From assembly GCF_030010625.1 (NCBI RefSeq), contig NZ_JASCXN010000027.1, positions 55,551-119,550 of the forward strand: 64,000 nt of DNA, written 5' to 3'. A program made the position numbers and the translations under genes. This stretch comes from Streptomyces sp. CC208A. GTDB taxonomy: Bacteria > Actinomycetota > Actinomycetes > Streptomycetales > Streptomycetaceae. Below are positions 1 through 8,547 of this stretch, in pieces. The notes under the pieces were generated by a model that ran no database searches, was not told the DNA's origin, and was given only the letters and a program-made list of their open reading frames with translations. How positions within the stretch are numbered: position 1 is the stretch's first letter; every line of letters starts with the position of its first letter.

Positions 1-84
1 CTGGAGGACGTCCTGGAGACGCTGGTGGGCGAGGTCCGCGACCCCGCGCACCGGCTGAACCCCGCCCCGGCGCCCGCCGTCTAG
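1..84 (+). CDS. C-terminal end of a CBS-domain (CNNM/HlyC-type) membrane protein, partial
   Basis: Only the last 27 codons lie in the window, ending with TAG. The residues LEDVLETLVGEVRD resemble the end of the CBS-pair domain in HlyC/CorC/CNNM-type 'hemolysin family' membrane proteins, where a DxLExLVGEIxDE segment precedes the C-terminal CorC domain. The rest of the tail is short and Pro/Ala-rich, so the protein appears to end soon after the CBS domain. The family assignment rests on this one motif; the membrane part is outside the window. Confidence 0.5.
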   Translation: MEDVLETLVGEVRDPAHRLNPAPAPAV

Positions 85-105
85 CCCCCGGCCCCGGGGG
101 ATGGC

Positions 106-2025
106 TCAGAACGGGGGCTCCTGCTGGGGGCCGCGGTCCGCAGGACCGCGGCCCGACAGCACCTCCCCGTACGCCTGCATCAGGTCCGCGAGCCGCAGCG
201 TCGCCAGGTCCTCGCGGGTGAGCGTGCCCGGATAGCCGGAGAGCCGCAGGTCCCGGTAGGCGCAGGACTTCTCGTACAGGGTGCGCAGGAAGCGTCCGTT
301 GCCCAGCTCGTCGATCCAGCCCTGCTCGACCACGTGGGCGCTGATCGAACGCAGCTCCTCCAGGGCCTCCTCGTCCCAGCCGTCGCCGTTGGCGGCGGCC
401 AGCACCTCGCCGATCGCGGTCAGTTCGAGCGGCCGGTACGAGGGGAAGTCGACCCGGGTGGTGAACCGGGAGGAGAGCCCGGGGTTGGCCGCGAGCAGCC
501 GGTCCATGCCCTCCGGGTAGCCCGCCAGGATGACGACGAGGTGGTCCCGGTTGTCCTCGGCCCGCTTCAGGAGCACCTGGAGGGCCTCGTCGCCGTAGGC
601 GTCGCCCTTGCTGTAGCCGGAGTTGGAGAGCGCGTACGCCTCGTCGACGAAGAGCACCCCGCCGACCGCCGAGTCGATCAGCTCGTTCGCCTTCACCGCC
701 GTCTGGCCCAGGAACTCGCCGACCAGATCGGCCCGTTGGGCCTCCACCAGATGGTCGCCGCCGAGCAGGCCGAGCGCGTAGAAGACCCGGCCGAGGATCC
801 GCGCCACGGTCGTCTTGCCGGTGCCGGACGGCCCGGAGAAGACGAAGTGCCGCTTCGGCGGCTGCACCGGCAGCCCCTGCCCGGCCCGCAGCCGGGCCAT
901 CTCCAGCTGCGCCGACAACGCCTTGACCTGCCGCTTCACGGGTTCGAGCCCGACCATGCCCTCCAGCTCGGCCAGCGCCTCGGCGAGCAGCACCGGATCG
1001 GTCGGCCCGGCCGGGAAGCGCGGAGGACCGGCCTGCGCGGGCACCGGCGAGCTGTGCCGTACGCCCTCCGGGGGCGCGGCCGGCGCGCCGGGCGGCACCG
1101 GCTCGGGGGAGCGCCGCAGCCCGTCGCCGCCGAGGACCCCGGACTCCGGCTCGGGGCCGGGGGCGGTGTCCGTGCCGTCCTGGCCGGGGGCGCCGCCGGA
1201 CGCGCCGAGCGCGACCGTGGCGAGCCCGGCCTGCTCGTCCATGCCGTCGAGCCCGTCGAAGCCGTCGTACTCGGCGATGGCGGCGAGCCGGGCCGCGGTG
1301 TCCATGAACGCGGGGTCGACGCGGTGCACCGCGCGGTAGAGGGGGAGGGCGGCGGCGCTGCGGCCGGTGCCCTCGTGGGCGCGGGCGAGCCAGTAGCGCA
1401 GCTCCTTGCGCTGCGGCTGCTCGCTGCGACAGCGCATCAGCGCCGCCGACAGCAGCGGCTCCGCCTGCCCGTACATCTCCAGGCGCACCCGGGCCATGCC
1501 GCCGAAGAGACCGGCCTCGATGCCGAGCAGCGGGTCGTCCACGAGCGGTTCGGTGTGCCGGACCAGCTGCTCCCAGTCCTTGATCAGATAGGCGCGGCAG
1601 GCGTGCAGGAAGCGGACCTGCGGGTCGGTGTCGACCGGCGGCAGCTCGGCGAGAGCCCGGTCGAGCTCCGGCACGTGCCGTCCGTCGAGCCAGTGGGAGG
1701 CGTGCGCGAGCAGCAGGTCGCGCGGACTTTCGAGCACCGGCTGCACCCACCAGCCCAGCCAGTACCAGGAGTTGAGGGTGCGGCGGTGCCGGGCGCGCTG
1801 CTCGCCGAAGCGCTCGCGGTTGCGGTACATGCGCAGCAGCGCGGTCGTGGTCTCCACCCGGAGCGCGTGCAGCCCCAGCCAGGCGTCCGCCATGCCGGGA
1901 TCGCTCCGCACCGCGGCCCGGAACTCCTCCTCGGCCTGCGGATAGGCGCCCATCGTGTAGGCGTCCACTCCGCGCAGCCAGGCGAGCTCGGCGGGGGCCT
2001 GTGAGCCCTGCGTGCCGATGTCCAT
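106..2025 (-). CDS. AAA ATPase of the CbxX/EccA type with N-terminal TPR-like domain
   Basis: A 639-residue protein. The N-terminal ~250 residues are helical and TPR-like. A Pro/Gly/Ala-rich linker follows, then a C-terminal AAA+ domain with Walker A GPSGTGKTT near residue 402, Walker B GGVLFVDEAYAL near 457 and a SSRF segment typical of the arginine-finger/sensor region. This layout (TPR plus CbxX/CfqX AAA) is that of EccA, the cytosolic ATPase of type VII secretion, but no other ESX genes are nearby, so an ESX role is inference. The ATG at 2025 is preferred because GGGGGA lies just upstream; the frame stays open further but without a good ribosome site. It converges on the gene ending at 84. 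Confidence 0.75.
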   Translation of the reverse strand: MDIGTQGSQAPAELAWLRGVDAYTMGAYPQAEEEFRAAVRSDPGMADAWLGLHALRVETTTALLRMYRNRERFGEQRARHRRTLNSWYWLGWWVQPVLESPRDLLLAHASHWLDGRHVPELDRALAELPPVDTDPQVRFLHACRAYLIKDWEQLVRHTEPLVDDPLLGIEAGLFGGMARVRLEMYGQAEPLLSAALMRCRSEQPQRKELRYWLARAHEGTGRSAAALPLYRAVHRVDPAFMDTAARLAAIAEYDGFDGLDGMDEQAGLATVALGASGGAPGQDGTDTAPGPEPESGVLGGDGLRRSPEPVPPGAPAAPPEGVRHSSPVPAQAGPPRFPAGPTDPVLLAEALAELEGMVGLEPVKRQVKALSAQLEMARLRAGQGLPVQPPKRHFVFSGPSGTGKTTVARILGRVFYALGLLGGDHLVEAQRADLVGEFLGQTAVKANELIDSAVGGVLFVDEAYALSNSGYSKGDAYGDEALQVLLKRAEDNRDHLVVILAGYPEGMDRLLAANPGLSSRFTTRVDFPSYRPLELTAIGEVLAAANGDGWDEEALEELRSISAHVVEQGWIDELGNGRFLRTLYEKSCAYRDLRLSGYPGTLTREDLATLRLADLMQAYGEVLSGRGPADRGPQQEPPF

Positions 2026-2192
2026 CGGGTCCCCCACAACCGTCGGCGTATGGACGGGATTTGACCGCACCTGCGGGCATCGTACCTGCGCAGGACCGGT
2101 GTGCTTAAGGAGAAGCGAAAGATCCGGAAGCCGTGACCCTGGGTGATCCTGCAGGGGTGGCGGGGGCTTCGTGAGGGGCGCGGCGGGCGGAA

Positions 2193-2230
2193 CGAAGCCC
2201 CCGGTCACGGGGGAACAACCGGGGGCTTCG
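2193..2230 (-). terminator. Hairpin terminator downstream of the uridine-kinase-like gene
   Basis: Perfect 13-bp inverted repeat (CGAAGCCCCCGGT and its complement) around a 12-nt loop, about 100 bp past the stop of the minus-strand gene at 2334. A partial copy of the right arm, GGGGGCTTCGTG, occurs 60 bp away near 2163. The 2026-2333 gap otherwise holds the upstream region of the AAA ATPase gene; I see no further gene there. Confidence 0.6.
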
Positions 2231-2333
2231 CGTCCGCGGCGGCCGTCGAAAGCCGCACATTCAGAACGTAAGACCTGTACGCCCCCGGGGTCAAGCGGAG
2301 TTGGAGCACGTATGGAAACGGACTTCCGGGAAC

Positions 2334-2963
2334 TCAGTCCACCGCCATCAGGCCGTCACGGTGGGTGATGATCCGGCCCGCGCCCGCGGTCACAGCAGGC
2401 CCGGGAAGCCAGTCGTACCCCTCGCCACGCTCCCGTACCAGGGTGTCGGCGAAGGGCCGCGACGGATCCCCGGAGAAATGGCGAGTCTCCGCCACCACCC
2501 AGCTGTCCCAGAACTCCGCCTGCTCCGGCCCGTCCCGGCGCCGGCCCCGCTCCCAGGACGCCCCGGCCGGCCGCTCCATCCACAGCAGCCACGCCAGGTG
2601 CGGGCGCAGCTCCCGCCGCCCGGCCCCCACCCCCTCCACCAGTACCACCGGCGCGGGCGGCAGCTCGCGGGCGGGGCCGAAGCGCCGCAGGATCCAGTCG
2701 TACGGGTGATAGCGCGCGGTCGCGCCGCGCCCCAGCGGCTCCAGGATCTGTTCGCGCAGTCGGCCGGTCCAGGCGAAGAGCTCCTCGTGGGTGGCGAGGT
2801 CGTCGAGCCGGAGGACGGGCGCCCCGCCGAGGGCGGCGGCGAGCCGGCCGGCGAGGGTGGACTTGCCGGAGCCGGCGTGGCCGTCGACCGCGACGAGCCG
2901 GACCGGCCCCAGCGAGGGCGGCAGCCGGAGCAGCGCGCGGGCCGCGCGGTCGAGGTCGTCCAT
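2334..2963 (-). CDS. Uridine kinase-like P-loop protein
   Basis: A 209-residue P-loop protein with Walker A GHAGSGKST at residues 28-36 near the N-terminus, followed by LRLDDLATHEELF, a DYDW-like HPYDWILRRF segment and VVLVEGVGAGRRELRP. This is the arrangement of the uridine kinase/phosphoribulokinase superfamily (substrate-binding DDF-type motif, then a Walker-B-like VLVEG). The family phosphorylates nucleosides or related hydroxyl substrates with ATP in the cytosol; the real substrate here is unknown. The ATG at 2963 is the first in frame and gives a normal length for short Streptomyces members. It stands alone with a terminator downstream. Confidence 0.7.
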   Translation of the reverse strand: MDDLDRAARALLRLPPSLGPVRLVAVDGHAGSGKSTLAGRLAAALGGAPVLRLDDLATHEELFAWTGRLREQILEPLGRGATARYHPYDWILRRFGPARELPPAPVVLVEGVGAGRRELRPHLAWLLWMERPAGASWERGRRRDGPEQAEFWDSWVVAETRHFSGDPSRPFADTLVRERGEGYDWLPGPAVTAGAGRIITHRDGLMAVD

Positions 2964-3146
2964 GCGGCCCAGGGTAGGCCAGGGGCGCCGCCGCAGGTCA
3001 GCGTGGTGCCGTCGTCACTGGTCCACACCCATGACGGTGGCGGCGACGCGGGCCGAAGTGCTGGCGCGGGCCCCGTCGAGCCGGGATAGTGGGCCCGCGC
3101 AGCCCCGCCCGATCGCCGTCCCGTCCCATGACTGGGGGTTCTCGCC

Positions 3147-4517
3147 ATGCCCGGATCAGCGTCACGCCGGACCGTCCTCGCCGCGGCGCTCGCGGCCGCC
3201 GCGGGCACGGCCGCGACCGGAGCCGTACCGGCCTCGGCGGCCGAACCCGCCCCCGCTCCCGGAGGGGACGCGGGCGCCGGGGCGCCCGGGACCGTGGCCA
3301 ACCGCTTCTGGTCCACCCTCACCGACTGGCGGTCCGGGGCCGCCGAGGGGACCCGGGCCGTCGCGGGGCACCGGCCGGGGCTGGTCCTGGACGCCCCCCT
3401 GGGCCGTACCGACCACACCGACCCGCACACCGGACGTACCTCCCCCTGGGAGTACGCCCGCTGGACCTCGCCCGCGCACACCCCGGCCGTCCCCGCCACC
3501 GAGGTGATCGCCTCCTGGAACGCGCGGACCCCGGCCGGCACCTGGCTGCAGGTCGAGCTGTCCGGCACGTACTCCGACGGGACGGACACCCCGTGGTACG
3601 TGATGGGCCGGTGGGCCTCCGGCGACACCGACATCCGGCGCACCTCGGTGGACGACCAGACCGACGGCCGCAGCAGCGTCTGGACCGACACCCTCGCGGT
3701 CGACGACCCCGCGAGCGGCCTGCGGCTCGCCGCGTACCGGCTGAGACTCACCCTCTACCGCCGCCCCGGCACGACGCTCACCCCCACCGTCTGGCGGCTC
3801 GGCGCGATGGCCTCGGACGTTCCCGACCGCTTCACCGTCCCTGCCTCCGTGCCCGGCCTCGCCCGCGAGCTGGCCGTCCCCCGCTACTCGCAGAACATCC
3901 ACATCGGCCGGTACCCCGAGTACGACAACGGCGGCGAGGCCTGGTGCAGCCCGACCTCCTCGCAGATGATCGTCGAGTACTGGGGCCGCCGCCCCTCCGC
4001 CGAGGACCTGGCCTGGGTGAACCCCGACTACGCCGACCCGCAGGTCTGCCACGCGGCCCGCTTCACCTACGACCACCAGTACGCAGGCTGCGGCAACTGG
4101 CCCTTCAACGCCGCCTACGCCGCCACCTACCCCGACCTGAACGCGGTGGTGACCCGGCTCCGCTCCCTCGCCGACCTGGAGACCCTGATCGCCGCCGGCA
4201 TCCCGGCCATCACCTCCCAGTCCTTCCGCGCGGAGGAACTGACCGGCGCCGGCTACGGCACCTCCGGCCACCTCATGACCGTGATCGGCTTCACCGCCGA
4301 CGGCGACGTGATCGCCAACGACCCCGCCTCCCCGACCGACGAGGCCGTCCGCCGGGTCTACCGGCGGCGCGAGTGGGAGAACATCTGGCTGCGGACGAAG
4401 CGGTACGACGCGAACGGCAGGGTCAGGAGCGGTACGGGCGGGGTCTGCTACCTGTACTTCCCCGAGCGGCCGACTTCCGCGCAGTGCAAGGCGCTTCGGG
4501 CCGTCGGGGTGCTCTGA
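3147..4517 (+). CDS. Secreted C39-like cysteine peptidase
   Basis: A 456-residue exported protein. Residues 1-35 form a twin-arginine-like signal (SRR at 6-8, then an Ala-rich hydrophobic run ending ASAA). A beta-rich region follows, then a C-terminal Peptidase_C39_2-type papain-like fold. The catalytic triad is visible as Cys267 in GGEAWCSPTSSQM, His375 in SGHLMTVIGF and Asp392 in IANDPASP, with GCGNWPFN between. The family cleaves peptides, often outside the cell or at the wall; the natural substrate is not known. ATG at 3147 is the only start that leaves the signal peptide intact. It is monocistronic. Confidence 0.8.
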   Translation: MPGSASRRTVLAAALAAAAGTAATGAVPASAAEPAPAPGGDAGAGAPGTVANRFWSTLTDWRSGAAEGTRAVAGHRPGLVLDAPLGRTDHTDPHTGRTSPWEYARWTSPAHTPAVPATEVIASWNARTPAGTWLQVELSGTYSDGTDTPWYVMGRWASGDTDIRRTSVDDQTDGRSSVWTDTLAVDDPASGLRLAAYRLRLTLYRRPGTTLTPTVWRLGAMASDVPDRFTVPASVPGLARELAVPRYSQNIHIGRYPEYDNGGEAWCSPTSSQMIVEYWGRRPSAEDLAWVNPDYADPQVCHAARFTYDHQYAGCGNWPFNAAYAATYPDLNAVVTRLRSLADLETLIAAGIPAITSQSFRAEELTGAGYGTSGHLMTVIGFTADGDVIANDPASPTDEAVRRVYRRREWENIWLRTKRYDANGRVRSGTGGVCYLYFPERPTSAQCKALRAVGVL

Positions 4518-4548
4518 GCCGCGGTCCGCCGGGGCCTCGCCGTCGTGG

Positions 4549-4947
4549 TCACCGGGCGGCGCCGGGCGGGACCAGGACGCCACTGGCCCGGACGGTCCGG
4601 TCGGCCCAGACGGGGCCCGCGGCGAGCCGCGCCCACTCGGCGTCCCGGCGGCCCGGCAGGGTGCGGCCCTGGCTGGCCCAGAGCGCGTACAGGGCCTGGT
4701 AGATCGGCGGGTCCGGGTGGACCTGCACGGGCACCGGCGCGGGCAGGGGGGCTGGTACGGGGGTGGGCGCGGGTGTTCTCTCCGGGGCCGGAGCCTGCGC
4801 GGGGACCGGGGTCGGCGCGGCGGCGACGGGGGAGGGGCCGGGCAGGTCCGGCGCCTCCGGAATGCGGCGCGGAACCGATTCTTCACCGCGTGGGTCAGTC
4901 TGCCGGTGCCGACCGACTCCGCTGGGTGTGGAGTACAGCGTGGTCAT
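4549..4947 (-). CDS. Hypothetical Pro/Ala-rich protein
   Basis: A 132-residue protein of unknown function. Residues ~30-80 are a low-complexity Pro-Ala-Val run, likely disordered. The C-terminal ~45 residues look folded and conserved-like (DPPIYQALYALW, GRTLPGRRDAEW), ending in a short basic tail. No signal peptide or membrane segment is visible. It converges on the C39 peptidase gene with a 31-bp gap. The start ATG at 4947 is the first in frame. It could be a small regulator or scaffold; nothing in the sequence decides this. Confidence 0.5.
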   Translation of the reverse strand: MTTLYSTPSGVGRHRQTDPRGEESVPRRIPEAPDLPGPSPVAAAPTPVPAQAPAPERTPAPTPVPAPLPAPVPVQVHPDPPIYQALYALWASQGRTLPGRRDAEWARLAAGPVWADRTVRASGVLVPPGAAR

Positions 4948-5088
4948 GACCGGACCAACGCGCCCCGGGCCGTCGGGTCACCGTCGGACGGATTCGAGCG
5001 GCAGTTCGTCCCTTACCCGCGTCTTACCCGCGTCCGCGTGTGCTCCAGGCCTGGGGCCCGTGCACGACTCTGGCCCCGGTCACGGTTG

Positions 5089-5106
5089 CTGACGTACCGT
5101 CAGATC
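5089..5106 (+). promoter_or_regulatory. TetR-like operator, CTGAC-N4-CGTCAGATC type
   Basis: Inverted repeat CTGACG-TAC-CGTCAG followed by ATC, 25 bp before the GTG of the gene at 5132. The same sequence outside its four central bases occurs on the minus strand at 47114-47096, in front of the zinc-ribbon/thiolase pair. Size and symmetry fit a TetR-family operator overlapping the promoter. A tandem 11-bp repeat CTTACCCGCGT lies just upstream (5012-5033). Confidence 0.55.
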
Positions 5107-5131
5107 CTCTTCGAGGACCAGGAGGTCAGCC

Positions 5132-6253
5132 GTGGACGACGACCGGCCCGTCGCGCTCGACGAATACCCCGTGCACCAGGCCCCGCTGTCGATGAAGCAC
5201 CACGTCAGCGGCGACCGGAACGCCTACGACCGCTGCATCTTCCACGTCTTCGACCACGGCGGCCGGGCCCTGCTCATCGCCGGGCTCGGCGTCTACCCCA
5301 ACACCGGGGTCGTCGACGCCTACGCCACCCTGCGCACCGGCGACCGGCTGCACGCCGTCCGCGCCTCCGACGCGCTCGGCGACGACCGGATGCGGCTGGA
5401 GGTCGGTCCGCTGCGGATCACCGTCGACGAACCGCTGCGGCGCTTCACCCTGAGCTGCGCCGCCGACCCGGGCGACCCCGACGGGCTCTCCTTCGACCTC
5501 GCCTGGACCGGCGACTTCCCGGCCGTCTGGGAGCCGCACCACCTCCAGCGCACCGGCGGCCGGCTCACCCTGGAGGGCCGCCGGTTCGTCCAGGCCGGCC
5601 GGTGCACGGGCACCGTGCGGGCCGGCGGCGAGCGGTTCGACGTCACGGCGGGGGAGTGGACCGGGACCCGCGACCGCAGCTGGGGCGTCCGTCCGATCCC
5701 CGGCGAGGAGCCGGGCCGCGCCGCCGAACTCCGCCCCGAGGGCTTCCACTGGCTCTGGATCCCCATGCGCTTCGAGGACCGCTTCGTGATGGTCGTCGCG
5801 CAGGAGGACGCCGACGGCTACCGCACCCTCAACCAGGCCCTGCTCGTCCGCGACGGCCACCGGGACGTCCAACTCGGCTGGCCCCGCACCGAGATCGCCT
5901 ACCGGTCCGGCACCCGCCACCCCGAGAGCGCCGTCGTCCACCTCACCGACCCCACCGGCAAGCCCCTGGAGATCGGCGTCGAGGTCCTCGCCTCCTCCCC
6001 GCTCGCCGTCGGCGCGGGCTACCCGCCCGCCGACGACTGGCAGCACGGCACCTGGCAGGGGCGCGACTGGGCCGACCGGCGCGTCTACGACCTCTCCGAC
6101 CCGGCCGCCCATCCGCTCGCCGCCTACGGCGTCACCGACCACTCCGCCCGCTTCACCCTCGACGGCCGCACCGGTCACGGCATCTTCGAACACGGCTCCT
6201 TCGGCCGCCACGACCCCAGTGGCTTCACGGACTTCACCTCCACGGCCCCCTGA
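5132..6253 (+). CDS. CrtC/lipocalin-like beta-sandwich protein (DUF7064/7065 type)
   Basis: A 373-residue soluble protein without signal peptide. It is beta-rich with many Asp/Trp/Arg motifs (RDRSWGVRPI, HWLWIPMRF, EHGSFGRHDPSGF), the pattern of proteins related to hydroxyneurosporene synthase-like lipocalin folds that often sit beside phosphotransferase and acyl-CoA genes in actinobacteria. No enzymatic function is assigned with certainty. GTG at 5132 follows GGAGG at about 5121-5125. The next gene starts 128 bp downstream and is probably co-transcribed. The operator at 5089 suggests regulation shared with the lipid-type pair at 46-47 kb. Confidence 0.6.
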   Translation: MDDDRPVALDEYPVHQAPLSMKHHVSGDRNAYDRCIFHVFDHGGRALLIAGLGVYPNTGVVDAYATLRTGDRLHAVRASDALGDDRMRLEVGPLRITVDEPLRRFTLSCAADPGDPDGLSFDLAWTGDFPAVWEPHHLQRTGGRLTLEGRRFVQAGRCTGTVRAGGERFDVTAGEWTGTRDRSWGVRPIPGEEPGRAAELRPEGFHWLWIPMRFEDRFVMVVAQEDADGYRTLNQALLVRDGHRDVQLGWPRTEIAYRSGTRHPESAVVHLTDPTGKPLEIGVEVLASSPLAVGAGYPPADDWQHGTWQGRDWADRRVYDLSDPAAHPLAAYGVTDHSARFTLDGRTGHGIFEHGSFGRHDPSGFTDFTSTAP

Positions 6254-6381
6254 TCCCCGCCCCTGAGCCGCTACGCGGCGAGCCCCTGCAGAACCCGGCG
6301 AGCGGGCTGAGCGCGGCTGGGGCCGTGAGCTCGGCCGAAGTGCTACCGGAGGCAACCGAGCCCGAACGAGAAGGAGCCCCC

Positions 6382-7488
6382 ATGGTCACGGCACCCCGAC
6401 CCCGCACCACCACCCGCGACCCCGAGGAGCTGGCCGCGCGGCTCACCGCCTGGCTCGACCGGCGGCTGCCCGGCGCCACGGTCTCCGGCCTCGCCGTGCC
6501 CGGCTCCAACGGCATGTCCAGCGAGACCCTGCTCTTCGACCTGGAGCACCCGGACGCGCCCGTGCGCGGCTGCGCCCTCCGGCTGGCCGCCGACCCCGCC
6601 GCGTACACCGTCTTCCCCGTCTACGACATGGCCCGCCAGCACCGCGTGATGGCGCTCGTCGCCGAGCACACCGACGTGCCCGTGCCACGGGTGCTCTGGC
6701 TGGAGGAGGACCCGGAACCGCTCGGCGCCCCCTTCTTCGTGATGGCCCGCGCCGAGGGCCGCGTCCCGCCGGACGTCATGCCCTACACGTACGAGGGGAA
6801 CTGGCTGCACTCCGCCACCGACGCCCAACGGGCCGCGCTGGAGGCCGAGTCGGTGGGTGTCCTGGCCCGGCTGCACGACCAGTTCCCGGCGAAGGAGGCC
6901 GAGTTCCTGCTCCCGGACGGCACCGGCAGCCCGCTGCGCCGCCACGTCGACGCCCAACGCGCCTACTACGCCTGGGTGGTGGAAGGGCTGGCACCCTCAC
7001 CGCTCATCGAGGCCGCCTTCGCGCGCCTGGAGGAGCTGTGGCCGGACGACGAGGGGCCCGCGGTGCTCTGCTGGGGCGACGCCCGGATCGGGAACATCGT
7101 CTACGACGGCTTCGCCCCCGCCGCCGTCCTCGACTGGGAGATGGCGGCCTGCGCGCCCCGCGAGGTGGACCTCGGGTGGACCGTCTACCTGCACCGTTTC
7201 TTCCAGGACCTGACCGTGGGCTTCGGCCAGCCGGGCCTGCCCGGCCTCCTGCGCCGCGACGCGGTCGAGCGGCGGTACGCCGAGCTCACCGGCCACGTGC
7301 CGCGCGCGATGGAGTTCCACACCCTGTACGCGGCGCTGCGGCACGCGATCGTGATGCTGAGGATCGCGTACCGCCAGGCGTACTTCGGCGAGGTCGAGGT
7401 CCCCGCGGACCCCGACCGCCTGATCCTGCACCACGCCACCCTCGCGGCGATGGTGCGCGGAAGCTACTGGAGCGACACGGACGCCTAG
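6382..7488 (+). CDS. APH/ACAD10-like phosphotransferase family protein
   Basis: A 368-residue kinase-like protein. It has the Brenner-type catalytic motif CWGDARIGN (Asp233, Asn238; Trp replaces the usual His) and the Mg-binding LDWEMA (Asp251), characteristic of the aminoglycoside phosphotransferase/ACAD10-ACAD11 N-terminal kinase family. In acyl-CoA catabolism such kinases phosphorylate hydroxy-acyl groups; antibiotic resistance is less likely from context. ATG at 6382 follows AAGGAG at 6371. The stop overlaps the stop of the convergent gene at 7485 by 4 bp. Probably works with the preceding CrtC-like protein. Confidence 0.75.
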   Translation: MVTAPRPRTTTRDPEELAARLTAWLDRRLPGATVSGLAVPGSNGMSSETLLFDLEHPDAPVRGCALRLAADPAAYTVFPVYDMARQHRVMALVAEHTDVPVPRVLWLEEDPEPLGAPFFVMARAEGRVPPDVMPYTYEGNWLHSATDAQRAALEAESVGVLARLHDQFPAKEAEFLLPDGTGSPLRRHVDAQRAYYAWVVEGLAPSPLIEAAFARLEELWPDDEGPAVLCWGDARIGNIVYDGFAPAAVLDWEMAACAPREVDLGWTVYLHRFFQDLTVGFGQPGLPGLLRRDAVERRYAELTGHVPRAMEFHTLYAALRHAIVMLRIAYRQAYFGEVEVPADPDRLILHHATLAAMVRGSYWSDTDA

Positions 7489-7871
7489 GCGGCGCGGCGC
7501 AGCTGCGCCGGACGGATCGGGCGCGAGCCCGGGCCGCCGATGTGCGAGAAGGGCTGCGTCCGCCAGTCGAGTCCCTGAGGCAGCGTCAGGAGCAGGGAGG
7601 TGTCCTGCTCCTGGACCCCCAGGCCGTCGTCGGCCGAGCGGGCCTCGGCGGCGGGCCGGCCGGTGCCCGGGCAGACCGTCAGGGTGAAGGGGTTCCACGG
7701 CGACGGGCAGAGGGCGTGCTCGGGCAGCGCGTCCTCGTCCGCCAGCAGGGCGATCGGCTGATCGCACTGCGGGCACATCACCCGGAACATCTCAAAGGTG
7801 TCGTACGCGTCGAACTCGTCGGCCGTGTCGGCCTGGGCGGACGTGTCGACGGAATCAACGGGCTCCTGCAT
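7485..7871 (-). CDS. Conserved hypothetical protein with CPQC motif
   Basis: A 128-residue soluble protein. The N-terminal 30 residues are acidic (Asp/Glu/Ala/Thr). A CPQC pair near residue 33 and two later cysteines (ALCP, TVCPGTG) suggest a small metal-binding or redox module. The C-terminus is basic. I do not recognise a named family. ATG at 7871 is chosen because GGGGGAG lies 7-8 bp upstream; the frame continues further but without a ribosome site. It converges on the phosphotransferase gene and is transcribed away from the Lrp regulator at 8098. Confidence 0.6.
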   Translation of the reverse strand: MQEPVDSVDTSAQADTADEFDAYDTFEMFRVMCPQCDQPIALLADEDALPEHALCPSPWNPFTLTVCPGTGRPAAEARSADDGLGVQEQDTSLLLTLPQGLDWRTQPFSHIGGPGSRPIRPAQLRRAA

Positions 7872-8097
7872 GGAGAATCTCCCCCTCGGACGGGTCGGCC
7901 GAATGTCGTGCGGCCGGGACCACAGCAAGCCCTTCCCATGCGGAACTCCGCATAACCGTGAGCCGCCTCTCGACCCCCGGCCCAAACCTGTGGCGTTCGT
8001 CACATGCCTGTCGCAGGTGCCCCGTGACCGCCCATAGCGCCCCATACGGCCCGCTCCCCACTGGGCCCGGGACCCTTCGGCGCAATAGGGTCGGCGC

Positions 8098-8538
8098 ATG
8101 GAGGAGCTGGATCGTCAGATCGTCGAGTTGCTCGTCAAGGACGGGCGCATGAGCTACACCGACCTGGGCAAGGCCACCGGCCTGTCCACCTCGGCCGTGC
8201 ATCAGCGCGTCCGCCGCCTGGAGCAGCGCGGTGTCATCCGCGGCTATGCCGCCGTCGTCGACCCCGAGGCGGTGGGCCTCCCGCTCACCGCCTTCATCTC
8301 GGTCAAACCCTTCGACCCCAGTGCCCCCGACGACACCCCCGACCGGCTCGCCGACATCCCCGAGATCGAGGCCTGTCACAGCGTCGCCGGCGACGAGAAC
8401 TACATCCTCAAGGTCCGCGTCGCCACCCCCCTGGAGCTGGAGCACCTGCTCAGCCGGATCCGCTCCCAGGCGCACGTCTCCAGCCGCACCACCGTCGTCC
8501 TGTCCACCCCGTACGAAGCCAGGCCGCCGCGCATTTAG
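8098..8538 (+). CDS. Lrp/AsnC family transcriptional regulator
   Basis: A 146-residue regulator with the usual Lrp layout. The N-terminal helix-turn-helix begins MEELDRQIVELLVKDGRMSY and contains GLSTSAVHQRVRRLE as recognition helix. The C-terminal RAM ligand-binding domain has GDENYILKVRVATPLELEHL, the typical beta-strand and turn. The family senses amino acids or related metabolites and binds DNA as dimers to octamers. Start ATG at 8098. The amidohydrolase gene begins 9 bp after its stop, so they are very likely one transcript and the amidohydrolase may be a target. Confidence 0.85.
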   Translation: MEELDRQIVELLVKDGRMSYTDLGKATGLSTSAVHQRVRRLEQRGVIRGYAAVVDPEAVGLPLTAFISVKPFDPSAPDDTPDRLADIPEIEACHSVAGDENYILKVRVATPLELEHLLSRIRSQAHVSSRTTVVLSTPYEARPPRI

Positions 8539-8547
8539 CCTGGTCGC

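Noticed and set aside
3162..4886. 574-codon minus-strand frame across the C39 peptidase
   Set aside because: The plus-strand product has signal and catalytic residues; this one is low-complexity and lacks a ribosome site.
6382..7488. Antibiotic-resistance kinase
   Set aside because: APH-type fold is present, but the neighbouring CrtC-like gene and shared operator point to lipid-type metabolism; no resistance context.
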